Positions 8,992 to 22,888 of a stretch of 64,000 nt of DNA are shown piece after piece (position 1 is the stretch's first letter; every line of letters starts with the position of its first letter). Under the pieces are notes generated by a model. It searched no databases. It had not been told where the DNA came from and saw nothing but the letters and a program-made list of their open reading frames with translations. Position numbers and translations under genes: made by a program. The stretch comes from Megamerina dolium. Lineage: Eukaryota > Arthropoda > Insecta > Diptera > Megamerinidae. Location: contig OY978525.1 in assembly GCA_963854835.1 (NCBI GenBank), positions 52,435,429 to 52,499,428 on the forward strand, given 5' to 3'.

Positions 8992-11239
8992 AGATTGCTT
9001 ACAAAATAAATTGTATTGAAGGGGCTCAAACAAGTTAATTCAAAATGAATTGATTTCATTGAAAATCGTGAAATTTACAAATTGTGGCTAAACCAAATTT
9101 TTTTGAAATTGCTGAAAAAGACAAATTCAAAATCCATTATTTTCACTAAAAATCGAGAAAAAAGCAGATTGCTTACAAAATAAATTGTATTGAAAGGGCT
9201 CAAGCAAGTAAATTCAAAATGAATTGATTTCATTGAAAATCGTGAAATTTACAAATTGTGGCTAAACCAAATTTTTTTGAAATTGCTGAAAAAAGCAAAT
9301 TCAAAATCCATTATTTTCACTATCGTGAAAAAAGCAGATTGCTTACAAAATAAATTGTATTGAAAGGGCTCAAGCAAGTAAATTCAAAATGAATTGATTT
9401 CATTGAAAATCGTGAAATTTACAAATTTGGCTAAACCAAATTTTTTTGAAATTGCTGAAAAAGACAAATTCAAAATCCATTATTTTCACTAAAAATCGTG
9501 AAAAAAGCAGATTGCTTACAAAATAAATTGTATTGAAGGGGCTCAAACAAGTAAATTCAAAATGAATTGATTTCATTGAAAATCGTGAAATTTACAAATT
9601 GTGGCTAAACCAAATTTTTTTGAAATTGCTGAAAAAGACAAATTCAAAATCCATTATTTTCACTAAAAATCGTGAAAAAAGCAGATTGCTTACAAAATAA
9701 ATTGTATTGAAGGGGCTCAAACAAGTAAATTCAAAATGAATTGATTTCATTGAAAATCGTGAAAAATACAAATTGTGGCTAAACCAAATTTTTTTTGAAA
9801 TTGCTGAAAAAGACAAATTCAAAATCCATTATTTTCACTAAAAATCGTGAAAAAAGCAGATTGCTTACAAAATAAATTGTATTGAAGGGGCTCAAACAAG
9901 TAAATTCAAAATGAATTGATTTCATTGAAAATCGTGAAATTTACAAATTGTGGCTAAACCAAATTTTTTTGAAATTGCTGAAAAAGACAAATTCAAAATC
10001 CATTATTTTCACTAAAAATCGTGAAAAAATCAGATTGCTTACAAAATAAATTGTACTGAAGGGGCTCAAACAAGTAAATTCAAAATGACTTGATTTCATT
10101 GAAAAACGTGAGAAATACAAATTGTGGCTAAACCAAATTTTTATGAAATTGCTGAAAAAGACAAATTCAAAATCCATTATTTTCACTAAAAATCGTGAAA
10201 AAAGCAGATTGCTTACAAAATAAATTGTATTGAAGGGGCTCAAACAAGTAAATTCAAAATGAATTGATTTCATTGAAAATCGTGAAAAATACAAATTGTG
10301 GCTAAACCAAATTTTTTTTGAAATTGCTGAAAAAGACAAATTCAAAATCCATTATTTTCACTAAAAATCGTGAAAAAAGCAGATTGCTTACAAAATAAAT
10401 TGTATTGAAGGGGCTCAAACAAGTAAATTCAAAATGAATTGATTTCATTGAAAATCGTGAAATTTACAAATTGTGGCTAAACCAAATTTTTTTGAAATTG
10501 CTGAAAAAGACAAATTCAAAATCCATTATTTTCACTAAAAATCGTGAAAAAATCAGATTGCTTACAAAATAAATTGTACTGAAGGGGCTCAAACAAGTAA
10601 ATTCAAAATGACTTGATTTCATTGAAAAACGTGAGAAATACAAATTGTGGCTAAACCAAATTTTTATGAAATTGCTGAAAAAGACAAATTCAAAATCCAT
10701 TATTTTCACTAAAAATCGTGAAAAAAGCAGATTGCTTACAAAATAAATTGTATTGTAGGGGCTCAAACAAGTAAATTCAAAATGAATTGATTTCATTGAA
10801 AATCGTGAAATTTCCAAATTGTGGCTAAACCAAATTTTTTTGAAATTGCTGAAAAAGACAAATTCAAAATCCATTATTTTCACTAAAAATCGTGAAAAAA
10901 GCAGATTGCTTACAAAATAAATTGTATTGAAGGGGCTCAAACAAGTAAATTCAAAATGAATTGATTTCATTGAAAATCGTGAAAAATACAAATTGTGGCT
11001 AAACCAAATTTTTTTTGAAATTGCTGAAAAAAGCAAATTCAAAATCCATTATTTTCACTAAAAATCGTGAAAAAAGCAGATTGCTTACAAAATAAATTGT
11101 ATTGAAAGGGCTCAAGCAAGTAAATTCAAAATGAATTGATTTCATTGAAAATCGTGAAATTTACAAATTGTGGCTAAACCAAATTTTTTTGAAATTGCTG
11201 AAAAAGACAAATTCAAAATCCATTATTTTCACTAAAAAT
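8992..11239 (+). repeat. Block P copy 2
   Basis: Second copy of 1335-3581 (offset 7658). The three-dimer HOR of 523 bp recurs inside at 9941 and 10464. A portion (about 10360-10885) also matches 48410-48933 at offset 38048, tying this block into the second super-repeat round. Confidence 0.85.
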
Positions 11240-12764
11240 CGAGAAAAAAGCAGATTGCTTACAAAATAAATTGTATTGAAAGGGCTCAAGCAAGTAAATT
11301 CAAAATGAATTGATTTCATTGAAAATCGTGAAATTTACAAATTGTGGCTAAACCAAATTTTTTTGAAATTGCTGAAAAAGACAAATTCAAAATCCATTAT
11401 TTTCACTAAAAATCGAGAAAAAAGCAGATTGCTTACAAAATAAATTGTATTGAAAGGGCTCAAGCAAGTAAATTCAAAATGAATTGATTTCATTGAAAAT
11501 CGTGAAATTTACAAATTGTGGCTAAACCAAATTTTTTTGAAATTGCTGAAAAAAGCAAATTCAAAATCCATTATTTTCACTATCGTGAAAAAAGCAGATT
11601 GCTTACAAAATAAATTGTATTGAAAGGGCTCAGCAAGTAAATTCAAAATGAATTGATTTCATTGAAAATCGTGAAATTTACAAATTTGGCTAAACCAAAT
11701 TTTTTTGAAATTGCTGAAAAAGACAAATTCAAAATCCATTATTTTCACTAAAAATCGTGAAAAAAGCAGATTGCTTACAAAATAAATTATATTGAAGGGG
11801 CTCAAACAAGTAAATTCAAAATGAATTGATTTCATTGAAAATCGTGAAATTTACAAATTGTGGCTAAACCAAATTTTTTTGAAATTGCTGAAAAAGACAA
11901 ATTCAAAATCCATTATTTACACTAAAAATCGTGAAAAAAGCATATTGCTTACAAAATAAATTGTATTGAAGGGGCTCAAACAAGTAAATTCAAAATGAAT
12001 TGATTTCATTGAAAATCGTGAAATTTACAAATTGTGGCTAAACCAAATTTTTTTGAAATTGCTGAAAAAGACAAATTCAAAATCCATTATTTTCACTAAA
12101 AATCGTGAAAAAAGCATATTGCTTACAAAATAAATTGTATTGAAGGGGCTCAAACAAGTAAATTCAAAATGAATTGATTTCATTGAAAATCGTGAAATTT
12201 ACAAATTGTGGCTAAACCAAATTTTTTTGAAATTGCTGAAAAAGACAAATTCAAAATCCATTATTTTCACTAAAAATCGTGAAAAAAGCATATTGCTTAC
12301 AAAATAAATTGTATTGAAGGAGCTCAAACAAGTAAATTCAAAATGAATTGATTTCATTGAAAATCGTGAAATTTACAAATTGTGGCTAAACCAAATTTTT
12401 TTGAAATTGCTGAAAAAGACAAATTCAAAATCCATTATTTTCACTAAAAATCGTGAAAAAGCAGATTGCTTACAAAATAAATTGTATTGAAGGGGCTCAA
12501 ACAAGTAAATTCAAAATGAATTGATTTCATTGAAAAACGTGAAAAATACAAATTGTGGCTAAACCAAATTTTTTTGAAATTGCTGAAAAAAAGCAAATTC
12601 AAAATCCATTATTTTCACTAAAAATCGTGAAAAAAGCAGATTGCTTACAAAATAAATTGTATTGAAAGGGCTCAAGCAAGTAAATTCAAAATGAATTGAT
12701 TTCATTGAAAATCGTGAAATTTACAAATTTGGCTAAACCAAATTTTTTTGAAATTGCTGAAAAG
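11020..12764 (+). repeat. Block Q copy 1
   Basis: Matches 49067-50812 at offset 38047-38048; the one-base step is a missing A in CTCAGCAAG near 11630. Contains the TCGAGAAAAAAG alleles, the TCACTATCGTG deletion, AAATTATATTGAAGG at 11785, TTATTTACACT at 11914, and three successive dimers with GCATATTGC. The end of block P2 overlaps its beginning. Confidence 0.85.
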
Positions 12765-15278
12765 GACAAATTCAAAATCCATTATTTTCACTAAAATCGT
12801 GAAAAAATGCATTATTTTCACTAAAAATTGTGCAAAAACAGATTGCTTACAAAATAAATTGTATTGAAGGGGCTCAACAAGTTAATTCAAAATGAATTGA
12901 TTTCATTGAAAATCGTGAAATTTACAAATTGTGGCTAAACCAAATTTTTTTGAAATTGCTGAAAAAGACAAATTCAAAATCCATTATTTTCACTAAAAAT
13001 CGTGAAAAAGCAGATTGCTTACAAAATAAATTGTATTGAAGGGGCTCAAACAAGTAAATTCAAAATGAATTGATTTCATTGAAAAACGTGAAAAATACAA
13101 ATTGTGGCTAAACCAAATTTTTTTGAAATTGCTGAAAAAAAGCAAATTCAAAATCCATTATTTTCACTAAAAATCGTGAAAAAAGCAGATTGCTTACAAA
13201 ATAAATTGTATTGAAAGGGCTCAAGCAAGTAAATTCAAAATGAATTGATTTCATTGAAAATCGTGAAATTTACAAATTTGGCTAAACCAAATTTTTTTGA
13301 AATTGCTGAAAAAGACAAATTCAAAATCCATTATTTTCACTAAAATCGTGAAAAAATGCATTATTTTCACTAAAAATTGTGCAAAAACAGATTGCTTACA
13401 AAATAAATTGTATTGAAGGGGCTCAAACAAGTTAATTCAAAATGAATTGATTTCATTGAAAATCATGAAATTTACAAATTGTGGCTAAACCAAATTTTTT
13501 TGAAATTGCTGAAAAGGACAAATTCAAAATCCATTATTTTCACTAAAATCGTGAAAAAATGCATTATTTTCACTAAAAATTGTGCAAAAACAGATTGCTT
13601 ACAAAATAAATTGTATTGAAGGGGCTCAACAAGTTAATTCAAAATGAATTGATTTCATTGAAAATCGTCAAAACTACAAATTGAGGCTAAAAAAAATTGT
13701 TTTGAGAAGGGTAAAAAAAGCAAATTTATAATCCATTATTTTCACTAAAAATCGTGAAAAAAACAGATTGCTTACAAAATAAATTGTATTGAAGGGGATC
13801 AAACAAATTAATTCAAAATGCATTATTTTCATTGAAAATCATGAGAAATACAAATTGTGGCCAAAACATATTGTTTTAAAATGGCTGAAAAAATCAAATT
13901 CAAAATCCATTATTTTCACTAAAATAGTCAAAAAACCCATTATTTTCACTAAAAATCGTGAAAAAAACAGATTGTTTACAAAATAAATTATATTGAAGGG
14001 GCTCAAACAAATAAATTCAAAATGAATTGATTTCATTGAAAAACGTGAAAAATACAAATTGTGGCTAAACCAATTTTTTTTGAAATTGCTGAAAAAGACA
14101 AATTCAAAATCCATTATTTTCACTAAAATCGTGAAAAAACGCATTATTTTCACTAAAAATTGTGCAAAAACAGATTGCTTACAAAATAAATTGTATTGAA
14201 GGGGCTCAAACAAGTAAATTCAAAATGTAAATTGATTTCATTGAAAATCGTGAAATTTACAAATTGTGGCTAAACCAAATTTTTTTGAAATTACTGAAAA
14301 ATACAATTTCAAAATCCATTATTTTCACTAAAATCGTGAAAAAACGCATTATTTTCACTAAAAATCGTGAAAAAAAACAGATTGCTTACAAAATAAATTG
14401 TATTGAAGGGGTTCAAACAAGTTAATTCAAAATGAATTGATATCATTGAAAAAGTGAAATTTACAAATTGTGGCTAAATCAAATTTTTTTGAAATTGCTG
14501 AAAAAGACAAATTCAAAATCCATTATTTTCACTAAAAATCGTGAAAAAAAGCAGATTGCTTACAAAATAAATTGTATTGAAGGGGCTCAAACAAGTAAAT
14601 TCAAAATGAATTGATTTCATTGAAAATCGTGAAATTTACAAATTGTGGCTAAACCAAATTTTTTTTGAAATTGCTGAAAAAGACAAATTCAAAAACCATT
14701 ATTTTCACTAAAAATCGTGAAAAAAGCAGATTGCTTACAAAATAAATTGTATTGAAGGGGCTCAAACAAGTTAATTCAAAATGAATTGATTTCATTGAAA
14801 ATCGTGAAATTTACAAATTGTGGCTAAACCAAACTTTTTTGAAATTGCTGAAAAAGACAAATTCAAAATCCATTATTTTCACTAAAAATCGTGAAAAAGC
14901 AGATTGCTTACAAAATAAATTGTATTGAAGGGGCTCAAACAAGTAAATTCAAAATGAATTGATTTCATTGAAAAACGTGAAAAATACAAATTGTGGCTAA
15001 ACCAAATTTTTTTGAAATTGCTGAAAAAAAGCAAATTCAAAATCCATTATTTTCACTAAAAATCGTGAAAAAAGCAGATTGCTTACAAAATAAATTGTAT
15101 TGAAAGGGCTCAAGCAAGTAAATTCAAAATGAATTGATTTCATTGAAAATCGTGAAATTTACAAATTTGGCTAAACCAAATTTTTTTGAAATTGCTGAAA
15201 AAGACAAATTCAAAATCCATTATTTTCACTAAAATCGTGAAAAAATGCATTATTTTCACTAAAAATTGTGCAAAAACA
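12765..15278 (+). repeat. HOR expansion present only in the first round (about 2.6 kb)
   Basis: Comparison of the two super-repeat rounds shows an offset of 38048 before and 35408 after this stretch, so 2640 bp here have no counterpart between 50812 and 50687. It consists of M module 3 plus 203-bp variants and GAAAAAGCAG dimers, and repeats the pattern of the neighbouring 15.3-17.4 kb stretch. It looks like unequal exchange within the roughly 1.9-2.1 kb M-containing HOR. Confidence 0.75.
13625..14173 (+). repeat. M module 3
   Basis: Lies 5908 bp after M2 and has the seven-A form of the GAGAAGGGT tract. It is followed by an AATGTAAATTG subunit and then by GGGGTTCAAAC; its next GATATCATTGAAAAAGTG unit has lost two bases of AACGTG. 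Confidence 0.88.
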
Positions 15279-15715
15279 GATTGCTTACAAAATAAATTGT
15301 ATTGAAAGGGCTCAAGCAAGTAAATTCAAAATGAATTGATTTCATTGAAAATCGTGAAATTTACAAATTTGGCTAAACCAAATTTTTTTGAAATTGCTGA
15401 AAAAGACAAATTCAAAATCCATTATTTTCACTAAAATCGTGAAAAAATGCATTATTTTCACTAAAAATTGTGCAAAAACAGATTGCTTACAAAATAAATT
15501 GTATTGAAGGGGCTCAAACAAGTTAATTCAAAATGAATTGATTTCATTGAAAATCATGAAATTTACAAATTGTGGCTAAACCAAATTTTTTTGAAATTGC
15601 TGAAAAGGACAAATTCAAAATCCATTATTTTCACTAAAATCGTGAAAAAATGCATTATTTTCACTAAAAATTGTGCAAAAACAGATTGCTTACAAAATAA
15701 ATTGTATTGAAGGGG

Positions 15716-16265
15716 CTCAACAAGTTAATTCAAAATGAATTGATTTCATTGAAAATCGTCAAAACTACAAATTGAGGCTAAAAAAAATTGTTTTGAGAAG
15801 GGTAAAAAAAAGCAAATTTATAATCCATTATTTTCACTAAAAATCGTGAAAAAAACAGATTGCTTACAAAATAAATTGTATTGAAGGGGATCAAACAAAT
15901 TAATTCAAAATGCATTATTTTCATTGAAAATCATGAGAAATACAAATTGTGGCCAAAACATATTGTTTTAAAATGGCTGAAAAAATCAAATTCAAAATCC
16001 ATTATTTTCACTAAAATAGTCAAAAAACCCATTATTTTCACTAAAAATCGTGAAAAAAACAGATTGTTTACAAAATAAATTATATTGAAGGGGCTCAAAC
16101 AAATAAATTCAAAATGAATTGATTTCATTGAAAAACGTGAAAAATACAAATTGTGGCTAAACCAATTTTTTTTGAAATTGCTGAAAAAGACAAATTCAAA
16201 ATCCATTATTTTCACTAAAATCGTGAAAAAACGCATTATTTTCACTAAAAATTGTGCAAAAACAG
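15716..16265 (+). repeat. M module 4
   Basis: Lies 2092 bp after M3. Its counterpart is M13 at 51124, exactly 35408 bp away. It is preceded by two consecutive 203-bp variants (near 15246 and 15448), which account for the longer spacing from M3. Confidence 0.88.
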
Positions 16266-17606
16266 ATTGCTTACAAAATAAATTGTATTGAAGGGGCTCA
16301 AACAAGTAAATTCAAAATGTAAATTGATTTCATTGAAAATCGTGAAATTTACAAATTGTGGCTAAACCAAATTTTTTTGAAATTACTGAAAAATACAATT
16401 TCAAAATCCATTATTTTCACTAAAATCGTGAAAAAACGCATTATTTTCACTAAAAATCGTGAAAAAAAACAGATTGCTTACAAAATAAATTGTATTGAAG
16501 GGGTTCAAACAAGTTAATTCAAAATGAATTGATATCATTGAAAAACGTGAAATTTACAAATTGTGGCTAAATCAAATTTTTTTGAAATTGCTGAAAAAGA
16601 CAAATTCAAAATCCATTATTTTCACTAAAAATCGTGAAAAAAAGCAGATTGCTTACAAAATAAGTTGTATTGAAGGGGCTCAAACAAGTAAATTCAAAAT
16701 GAATTGATTTCATTGAAAATCGTGAAATTTACAAATTGTGGCTAAACCAAATTTTTTTTGAAATTGCTGAAAAAGACAAATTCAAAATCCATTATTTTCA
16801 CTAAAAATCGTGAAAAAAGCAGATTGCTTACAAAATAAATTGTATTGAAGGGGCTCAAACAAGTTAATTCAAAATGAATTGATTTCATTGAAAATCGTGA
16901 AATTTACAAATTGTGGCTAAACCAAACTTTTTTGAAATTGCTGAAAAAGACAAATTCAAAATCCATTATTTTCACTAAAAATCGTGAAAAAGCAGATTGC
17001 TTACAAAATAAATTGTATTGAAGGGGCTCAAACAAGTAAATTCAAAATGAATTGATTTCATTGAAAAACGTGAAAAATACAAATTGTGGCTAAACCAAAT
17101 TTTTTTGAAATTGCTGAAAAAAAGCAAATTCAAAATCCATTATTTTCACTAAAAATCGTGAAAAAAGCAGATTGCTTACAAAATAAATTGTATTGAAAGG
17201 GCTCAAGCAAGTAAATTCAAAATGAATTGATTTCATTGAAAATCGTGAAATTTACAAATTTGGCTAAACCAAATTTTTTTGAAATTGCTGAAAAAGACAA
17301 ATTCAAAATCCATTATTTTCACTAAAATCGTGAAAAAATGCATTATTTTCACTAAAAATTGTGCAAAAACAGATTGCTTACAAAATAAATTGTATTGAAG
17401 GGGCTCAAACAAGTTAATTCAAAATGAATTGATTTCATTGAAAATCATGAAATTTACAAATTGTGGCTAAACCAAATTTTTTTGAAATTGCTGAAAAGGA
17501 CAAATTCAAAATCCATTATTTTCACTAAAATCGTGAAAAAATGCATTATTTTCACTAAAAATTGTGCAAAAACAGATTGCTTACAAAATAAATTGTATTG
17601 AAGGGG

Positions 17607-17952
17607 CTCAACAAGTTAATTCAAAATGAATTGATTTCATTGAAAATCGTCAAAACTACAAATTGAGGCTAAAAAAAATTGTTTTGAGAAGGGTAAAAAA
17701 AAGCAAATTTATAATCCATTATTTTCACTAAAAATCGTGAAAAAAACAGATTGCTTACAAAATAAATTGTATTGAAGGGGATCAAACAAATTAATTCAAA
17801 ATGCATTATTTTCATTGAAAATCATGAGAAATACAAATTGTGGCCAAAACATATTGTTTTAAAATGGCTGAAAAAATCAAATTCAAAATCCATTATTTTC
17901 ACTAAAATCGTGAAAAAATGCATTATTTTCACTAAAAATTGTGCAAAAACAG
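17607..17952 (+). repeat. M module 5, truncated by one dimer
   Basis: The left part is normal up to CACTAAAAT at about 17900, then it continues as the last arm of the module. The 204 bp that lie between the two identical CATTATTTTCACTAAAAT arms in full modules are missing. This is the expected result of exchange or slippage between the arms. The counterpart M14 at 52812 is full length. Confidence 0.88.
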
Positions 17953-19788
17953 ATTGCTTACAAAATAAATTGTATTGAAGGGGCTCAAACAAGTAAATTC
18001 AAAATGTAAATTGATTTCATTGAAAATCGTGAAATTTACAAATTGTGGCTAAACCAAATTTTTTTGAAATTACTGAAAAATACAATTTCAAAATCCATTA
18101 TTTTCACTAAAATCGTGAAAAAACGCATTATTTTCACTAAAAATCGTGAAAAAAAACAGATTGCTTACAAAATAAATTGTATTGAAGGGGTTCAAACAAG
18201 TTAATTCAAAATGAATTGATATCATTGAAAAACGTGAAATTTACAAATTGTGGCTAAATCAAATTTTTTTGAAATTGCTGAAAAAGACAAATTCAAAATC
18301 CATTATTTTCACTAAAAATCGTGAAAAAAAGCAGATTGCTTACAAAATAAATTGTATTGAAGGGGCTCAAACAAGTAAATTCAAAATGAATTGATTTCAT
18401 TGAAAATCGTGAAATTTACAAATTGTGGCTAAACCAAATTTTTTTTGAAATTGCTGAAAAAGACAAATTCAAAATCCATTATTTTCACTAAAAATCGTGA
18501 AAAAAGCAGATTGCTTACAAAATAAATTGTATTGAAGGGGCTCAAACAAGTTAATTCAAAATGAATTGATTTCATTGAAAATCGTGAAATTTACAAATTG
18601 TGGCTAAACCAAACTTTTTTGAAATTGCTGAAAAAGACAAATTCAAAATCCATTATTTTCACTAAAAATCGTGAAAAAAGCAGATTGCTTACAAAATAAA
18701 TTGTATTGAAGGGGCTCAAACAAGTAAATTAAAAATGAATTGATTTCATTGAAAAACGTGAAAAATACAAATTGTGGCTAAACCAAATTTTTTTGAAATT
18801 GCTGAAAAAGTCAAATTTAAAATCCATTATTTTCACTAAAAATCGTGAAAAAACAGATTGCTTACAAAATAAATTGTATTGAAGGGGCTCACACAAGTTA
18901 ATTCAAAATGCATTATTTTCACTGAAAAACGTGGAAAATACAAATTTTGGCTAAGCCAAATTTTTTTTGAAATTGCTGAAAAAGACAAATTCAAAATCCA
19001 TTATTTTCACTAAAAATCGTGAAAAAAGCAGATTGCTTACAAAATAAATTGTATTGAAGGGGCTCAAACAAGTTAATTCAAAATGAATTGATATCATTGA
19101 AAAACGTGAAATTTACAAATTGTGGCTAAATCAAATTTTTTTGAAATTGCTGAAAAAGACAAATTCAAAATCCATTATTTTCACTAAAAATCGTGAAAAA
19201 AGCATATTGCTTACAAAATAAATTGTATTGTAGGGGCTCAAACAAGTAAATTCAAAATGAATTGATTTCATTGAAAATCGTGAAATTTACAAATTGTGGC
19301 TAAACCAAATTGTTATGAAATTGCTGAAAAGGACAAATTCAAAATCCATTATTTTCACTAAAAATCGTGAAAAAAGCAGATTGCTTACAAAATAAATTGT
19401 ATTGTAGGGGCTCAAACAAGTAAATTCAAAATGAATTGATTTCATTGAAAATCGTGAAATTTTCAAATTGTGGCTAAACCAAATTTTTTTTGAAATTGCT
19501 GAAAAAGACAAATTCAAAATCCATTATTTTCACTAAAAATCGTGAAAAAAGCATATTGCTTACAAAATAAATTGTATTGTAGGGGCTCAAACAAGTAAAT
19601 TCAAAATGAATTGATTTCATTGAAAATCGTGAAATTTACAAATTGTGGCTAAACCAAATTGTTATGAAATTGCTGAAAAGGACAAATTCAAAATCCATTA
19701 TTTTCACTAAAATCGTGAAAAAATGCATTATTTTCACTAAAAATTGTGCAAAAACAGATTGCTTACAAAATAAATTGTATTGAAGGGG

Positions 19789-20338
19789 CTCAACAAGTTA
19801 ATTCAAAATGAATTGATTTCATTGAAAATCGTCAAAACTACAAATTGAGGCTAAAAAAAATTGTTTTGAGAAGGGTAAAAAAAAGCAAATTTATAATCCA
19901 TTATTTTCACTAAAAATCGTGAAAAAAACAGATTGCTTACAAAATAAATTGTATTGAAGGGGATCAAACAAATTAATTCAAAATGCATTATTTTCATTGA
20001 AAATCATGAGAAATACAAATTGTGGCCAAAACATATTGTTTTAAAATGGCTGAAAAAATCAAATTCAAAATCCATTATTTTCACTAAAATAGTCAAAAAA
20101 CCCATTATTTTCACTAAAAATCGTGAAAAAAACAGATTGTTTACAAAATAAATTATATTGAAGGGGCTCAAACAAATAAATTCAAAATGAATTGATTTCA
20201 TTGAAAAACGTGAAAAATACAAATTGTGGCTAAACCAATTTTTTTTGAAATTGCTGAAAAAGACAAATTCAAAATCCATTATTTTCACTAAAATCGTGAA
20301 AAAACGCATTATTTTCACTAAAAATTGTGCAAAAACAG
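19789..20338 (+). repeat. M module 6
   Basis: Lies 2182 bp after M5 and matches M15 (55197) at offset 35408. The subunit after it has TTTTTACTAAAATCG near 20490, an allele otherwise seen only after M15. Two AATGTAAATTG subunits follow instead of one. Confidence 0.88.
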
Positions 20339-21888
20339 ATTGCTTACAAAATAAATTGTATTGAAGGGGCTCAAACAAGTAAATTCAAAATGTAAATTGA
20401 TTTCATTGAAAATCGTGAAATTTACAAATTGTGGCTAAACCAAATTTTTTTGAAATTACTGAAAAATACAATTTCAAAATCCATTATTTTTACTAAAATC
20501 GTGAAAAAACGCATTATTTTCACTAAAAATTGTGCAAAAACAGATTGCTTACAAAATAAATTGTATTGAAGGGGCTCAAACAAGTAAATTCAAAATGTAA
20601 ATTGATTTCATTGAAAATCGTGAAATTTACAAATTGTGGCTAAACCAAACTTTTTTGAAATTGCTGAAAAAGACAAATTCAAAATCCATTATTTTCACTA
20701 AAAATCGTGAAAAAAGCAGATTGCTTACAAAATAAATTGTATTGAAGGGGCTCAAACAAGTAAATTAAAAATGAATTGATTTCATTGAAAAACGTGAAAA
20801 ATACAAATTGTGGCTAAACCAAATTTTTTTGAAATTGCTGAAAAAGTCAAATTTAAAATCCATTATTTTCACTAAAAATCGTGAAAAAAGCATATTGCTT
20901 ACAAAATAAATTGTATTGAAGGGGCTCAAACAAGTAAATTCAAAATGAATTGATTTCATTGAAAATCGTGAAATTTACAAATTGTGGCTAAACCAAATTT
21001 TTTTGAAATTGCTGAAAAAGACAAATTCAAAATCCATTATTTTCACTAAAAATCGTGAAAAAAGCAGATTGCTTACAAAATAAATTGTACTGAAGGGGCT
21101 CAAACAAGTAAATTCAAAATGAATTGATTTCATTGAAAAACGTGAAAAATACAAATTGTGGCTAAACCAAATTTTTATGAAATTGCTGAAAAAGACAAAT
21201 TCAAAATCCATTATTTTCACTAAAAATCGTGAAAGAAGCAGATTGCTTACAAAATAAATTGTATTGTAGGGGCTCAAACAAGTAAATTCAAAATGGTTTG
21301 ATTTCATTGAAAATCGTGAAATTTCCAAATTGTGGCTAAATCAAATTTTTTTGAAATTGCAGAAAAAGACAAATTCAAAATCCATTATTTTCACTAAAAA
21401 TCGTGAAAAAAGCATATTGCTTACAAAATAAATTGTATTGTAGGGGCTCAAACAAGTAAATTCAAAATGAATTGATTTCATTGAAAAACGTGAAAAATAC
21501 AAATTGTGGCTAAACCAAATTTTTATGAAATTGCTGAAAAAGACAAATTCAAAATCCATTATTTTCACTAAAAATCGTGAAAAAAGCATATTGCTTACAA
21601 AATAAATTGTATTGAAGGAGCTCAAACAAGTAAATTCAAAATGAATTGATTTCATTGAAAATCGTGAAATTTCCAAATTGTGGCTAAACCAAATTTTTTT
21701 GAAATTGCAGAAAAAGACAAATTCAAAATCCATTATTTTCACTAAAAATCGTGAAAAAAGCATATTGCTTACAAAATAAATTGTATTGTAGGGGCTCAAA
21801 CAAGTAAATTCAAAATGAATTGATTTCATTGAAAAACGTGAAAAATACAAATTGTGGCTAAACCAAATTTTTATGAAATTGCTGAAAA

Positions 21889-21911
21889 AGACAAATTCAA
21901 TTGAAGAAGTA
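21889..21911 (+). other. Junction from A-B dimers into C island 1
   Basis: A B subunit ends in GACAAATTCAA and is joined directly to TTGAAGAAGTAAATTC, so nearly a whole A subunit (including GGGGCTCAAAC) is missing. It is the only irregular boundary of the island. The identical junction occurs 35408 bp away at 57297-57319, so it was made once and then copied. Confidence 0.85.
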
Positions 21912-22258
21912 AATTCAAAATCCATTATTTTCATTAAAAATCGTGAAAAATACAGATCGTGGCCGAAATATATTGTTTTGAATGGGCTTGAACAAGTAAA
22001 TTCAAAACATATTATTTCTACTACAAATCGTGAAAAATACAGATTGTGGTCGAAATATATTTTTTTGAAGGGGCTTGAACAAGTAAATTCAAAATGCATT
22101 ATTTTCACTAAAAATCGTGAAAAATACAGATTGTGCCCGAAACATATTGTTTAGAATGGGCTTGAACAAGTAAATCTAAAATCCATTATTTTCATTAAAA
22201 AATCTAGAAAAATACATATTGTGGCCGAAATATATTGTTTTGAAGGGGCTTGAACAAT

Positions 22259-22365
22259 AAATTCAAAATCAATTATTTTCATTAAAAATCGTGAAAAATA
22301 CAGATCGTGGCTAGAAAAATACATATTGTGGCCGAAATATATTGTTTTGAAGGGGCTTGAACAGT
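22259..22365 (+). repeat. Enlarged C monomer (about 107 bp)
   Basis: Within this monomer GAAAAATACAGATCGTGGC is followed by TAGAAAAATACATATTGTGG, a partial internal duplication of about 20 bp. The same rearranged monomer occurs at about 57928-58034. It is a useful private tag for the shared history of the two islands. Confidence 0.8.
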
Positions 22366-22801
22366 AAATTCAAAATCAATTATTTTCATTAAAAATCGTG
22401 AAAAATACAGATCGTGGCCGAAATATATTGTTCTGAAGGGGCTTGAACAAGTAAATCTAAAATCCATTATTTTCATTAAAAAATCGTGAAAAATACAGAT
22501 TGTGCCCGAAATATATTGTTTTGAAGGGGCTTGAAAAAGTAAATTCAAAATCCATTATTTTCACTAAAAATCGTGAAAAATACAGATTGTGCCCGAAATA
22601 TATTGTTTTGAAGGGGCTTGAAAAAGTAAATTCAAAATCCATTATTTTCACTAAAAATCGTGAAAAATACAGATTGTGCCCGAAATATATTGTTTAGAAG
22701 GGGCTTGGACAAGTAAATTCAAAACATATTATTTCTTCTACAAATCGTGAAAAATACAGATTGTGGCCGAAATATATTTTTTTGAAGGGGCTTGAACAAG
22801 T

Positions 22802-22888
22802 AAATTCAAAATGCATTATTTTCACTAAAAATCGTGAAAAATACAGATTGTGGCCGAAATATATTGTTTTGAAGGGGCTTGAACAAGT
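22802..22888 (+). repeat. Reference 87-bp C-type monomer
   Basis: This is a clean example of the monomer found only in the two C islands. It shares its first 40 bp with subunit A (apart from GCATT for CCATT here), has a B-like ATACAGATTGTGG centre, a private CCGAAATATATTG, and an A-like GAAGGGGCTTGAACAAGT end. By hand alignment the C consensus differs from A at about 11 of 87 positions and from B at about 22. This intermediate position suggests that C resembles the ancestor from which A and B diverged before dimer amplification. The alternative is that C is a recombinant of A and B. Confidence 0.9.

Larger units (their letters stand above)
15279..21910 (+). repeat. Block Y copy 1
   Basis: Matches 50687-57318 at an offset of 35408 bp, with local indels (a 203-bp unit extra near 17.35 kb and a 204-bp deletion in M5) that cancel out. 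Two substitutions noted: AATAAGTTG at 16662 against AATAAATTG, and TAAATCAAA near 21340 against TAAACCAAA. Contains M modules 4, 5 and 6. Confidence 0.88.

Noticed and set aside
22830..22870. CENP-B box-like sequence around GGCCGAAATATATTG
   Set aside because: Neither strand fits the TTCG....A..CGGG core; the A and CGGG positions do not match.
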